Assembly: GCA_920105625.2 (NCBI GenBank) | Contig: OV050032.1 | Coordinates: forward strand, 200,899,258 to 200,963,257 | Length of the DNA stretch: 64,000 nucleotides | Source of the DNA: Clusia tigrina | Lineage: Eukaryota; Arthropoda; Insecta; Diptera; Clusiidae | Direction: 5' to 3' | Notes under the pieces: generated by a model | The model's input: only the letters and a program-made list of their open reading frames with translations | The model's database searches: none | Told to the model about the DNA's origin: nothing | Shown: one piece after another, positions 63,601-64,000 of the stretch | Layout: each line of letters begins with the position of its first letter | Position numbering within the stretch: position 1 is the first letter of the stretch | Position numbers and translations under genes: made by a program

Positions 63601-64000
63601 TATTTCTTAATTCATTTTTTATTTTAAATGAATTATTTAAGTTTTTTTTTTTTAAATTAATTTCTTAATTATTTTTTTATTTTAAATTAATTATTTTATT
63701 TTTTTTTAGTTTGAATTAATTATTTTATTTTTTGAGTTTGAATTAATTATTTTATTTTTTTTAGTTTGAATTAATTTCTTAACTATTTTTTGGTTTGAAT
63801 TAGTAACTTAATTATTTTTTAGTTTCTTTAATTAATTGCTTTTTTAAATATTTGTTTCCTGGTTTTGATTATTTTATTTTTGAATAATTTTTTTTATTTC
63901 CGCTTTTAAATACTTTCAATTTTAATTTAAAATATTTCCGCTAATTTAATTCTTTTTGTTTTTCTTTTTGCGTATTTAATTTTTAATTACTTTGTTTTAT
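60656..64000. other. Hsc70Cb intron 5 (to window end), largely AT-only
   Basis: 60656-61370 is ordinary intron. 61370-63990 is a 2.6-kb block of tttttatataaataattt phrases with almost no G or C. The next Hsc70Cb exon is not reached. Confidence 0.7.

Overview
The window looks like nuclear DNA of a higher fly (Diptera, Brachycera; a tephritid-type genome is my best guess). Reasons: two split genes that match Drosophila genes closely, GT-AG introns, I/Jockey-type LINE debris, a THAP-domain relic, and very large AT-rich introns full of private minisatellites. No bacterial features, rRNA, tRNA gene or CRISPR array was seen.

Layout. 1-14435: the last seven coding exons of brummer (bmm, the insect ATGL/PNPLA2 triglyceride lipase) on the + strand; its first exon, with the catalytic serine, lies before the window. 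Its introns hold at least ten unrelated tandem arrays and a 2.5-kb AT-rich block. 14436-16680: 3' flank, a purine-rich array, then an array of short inverted motifs. 17940-20800: transposon debris (three LINE RNase H fragments) surrounding an orphan segment that reads like a heat-shock promoter (perfect HSE units plus a TATA box). 21299-21739: an intact single-exon gene of unknown function. 23594-37610: a 3.4-kb segmental duplication, each copy carrying a tiny two-exon gene resembling the mitochondrial import subunit TOMM5 and a tRNA-derived SINE. The copies are separated by a gutted LINE and a THAP-domain relic, and the second copy is split by a 4.37-kb LTR element. That element's two 982-bp LTRs have equal length and look identical, and it has no reverse transcriptase. 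39520-39905: a MITE. 42007-60655 and beyond: the first five coding exons of Hsc70Cb (Hsp110/HSPA4 chaperone), + strand, with an 11-kb first intron and a consensus HSE upstream. The window ends in an AT-rich intron of that gene.

Functionally the genes are housekeeping: lipid mobilisation (bmm), mitochondrial protein import (TOMM5-like) and Hsp70 nucleotide exchange/disaggregation (Hsc70Cb). They are linked by position, not by pathway. The less ordinary material is the orphan heat-shock promoter, the duplicated TOMM5-like locus with its young non-autonomous LTR insertion, the inverted-motif array, and the number of independent minisatellites inside genes.
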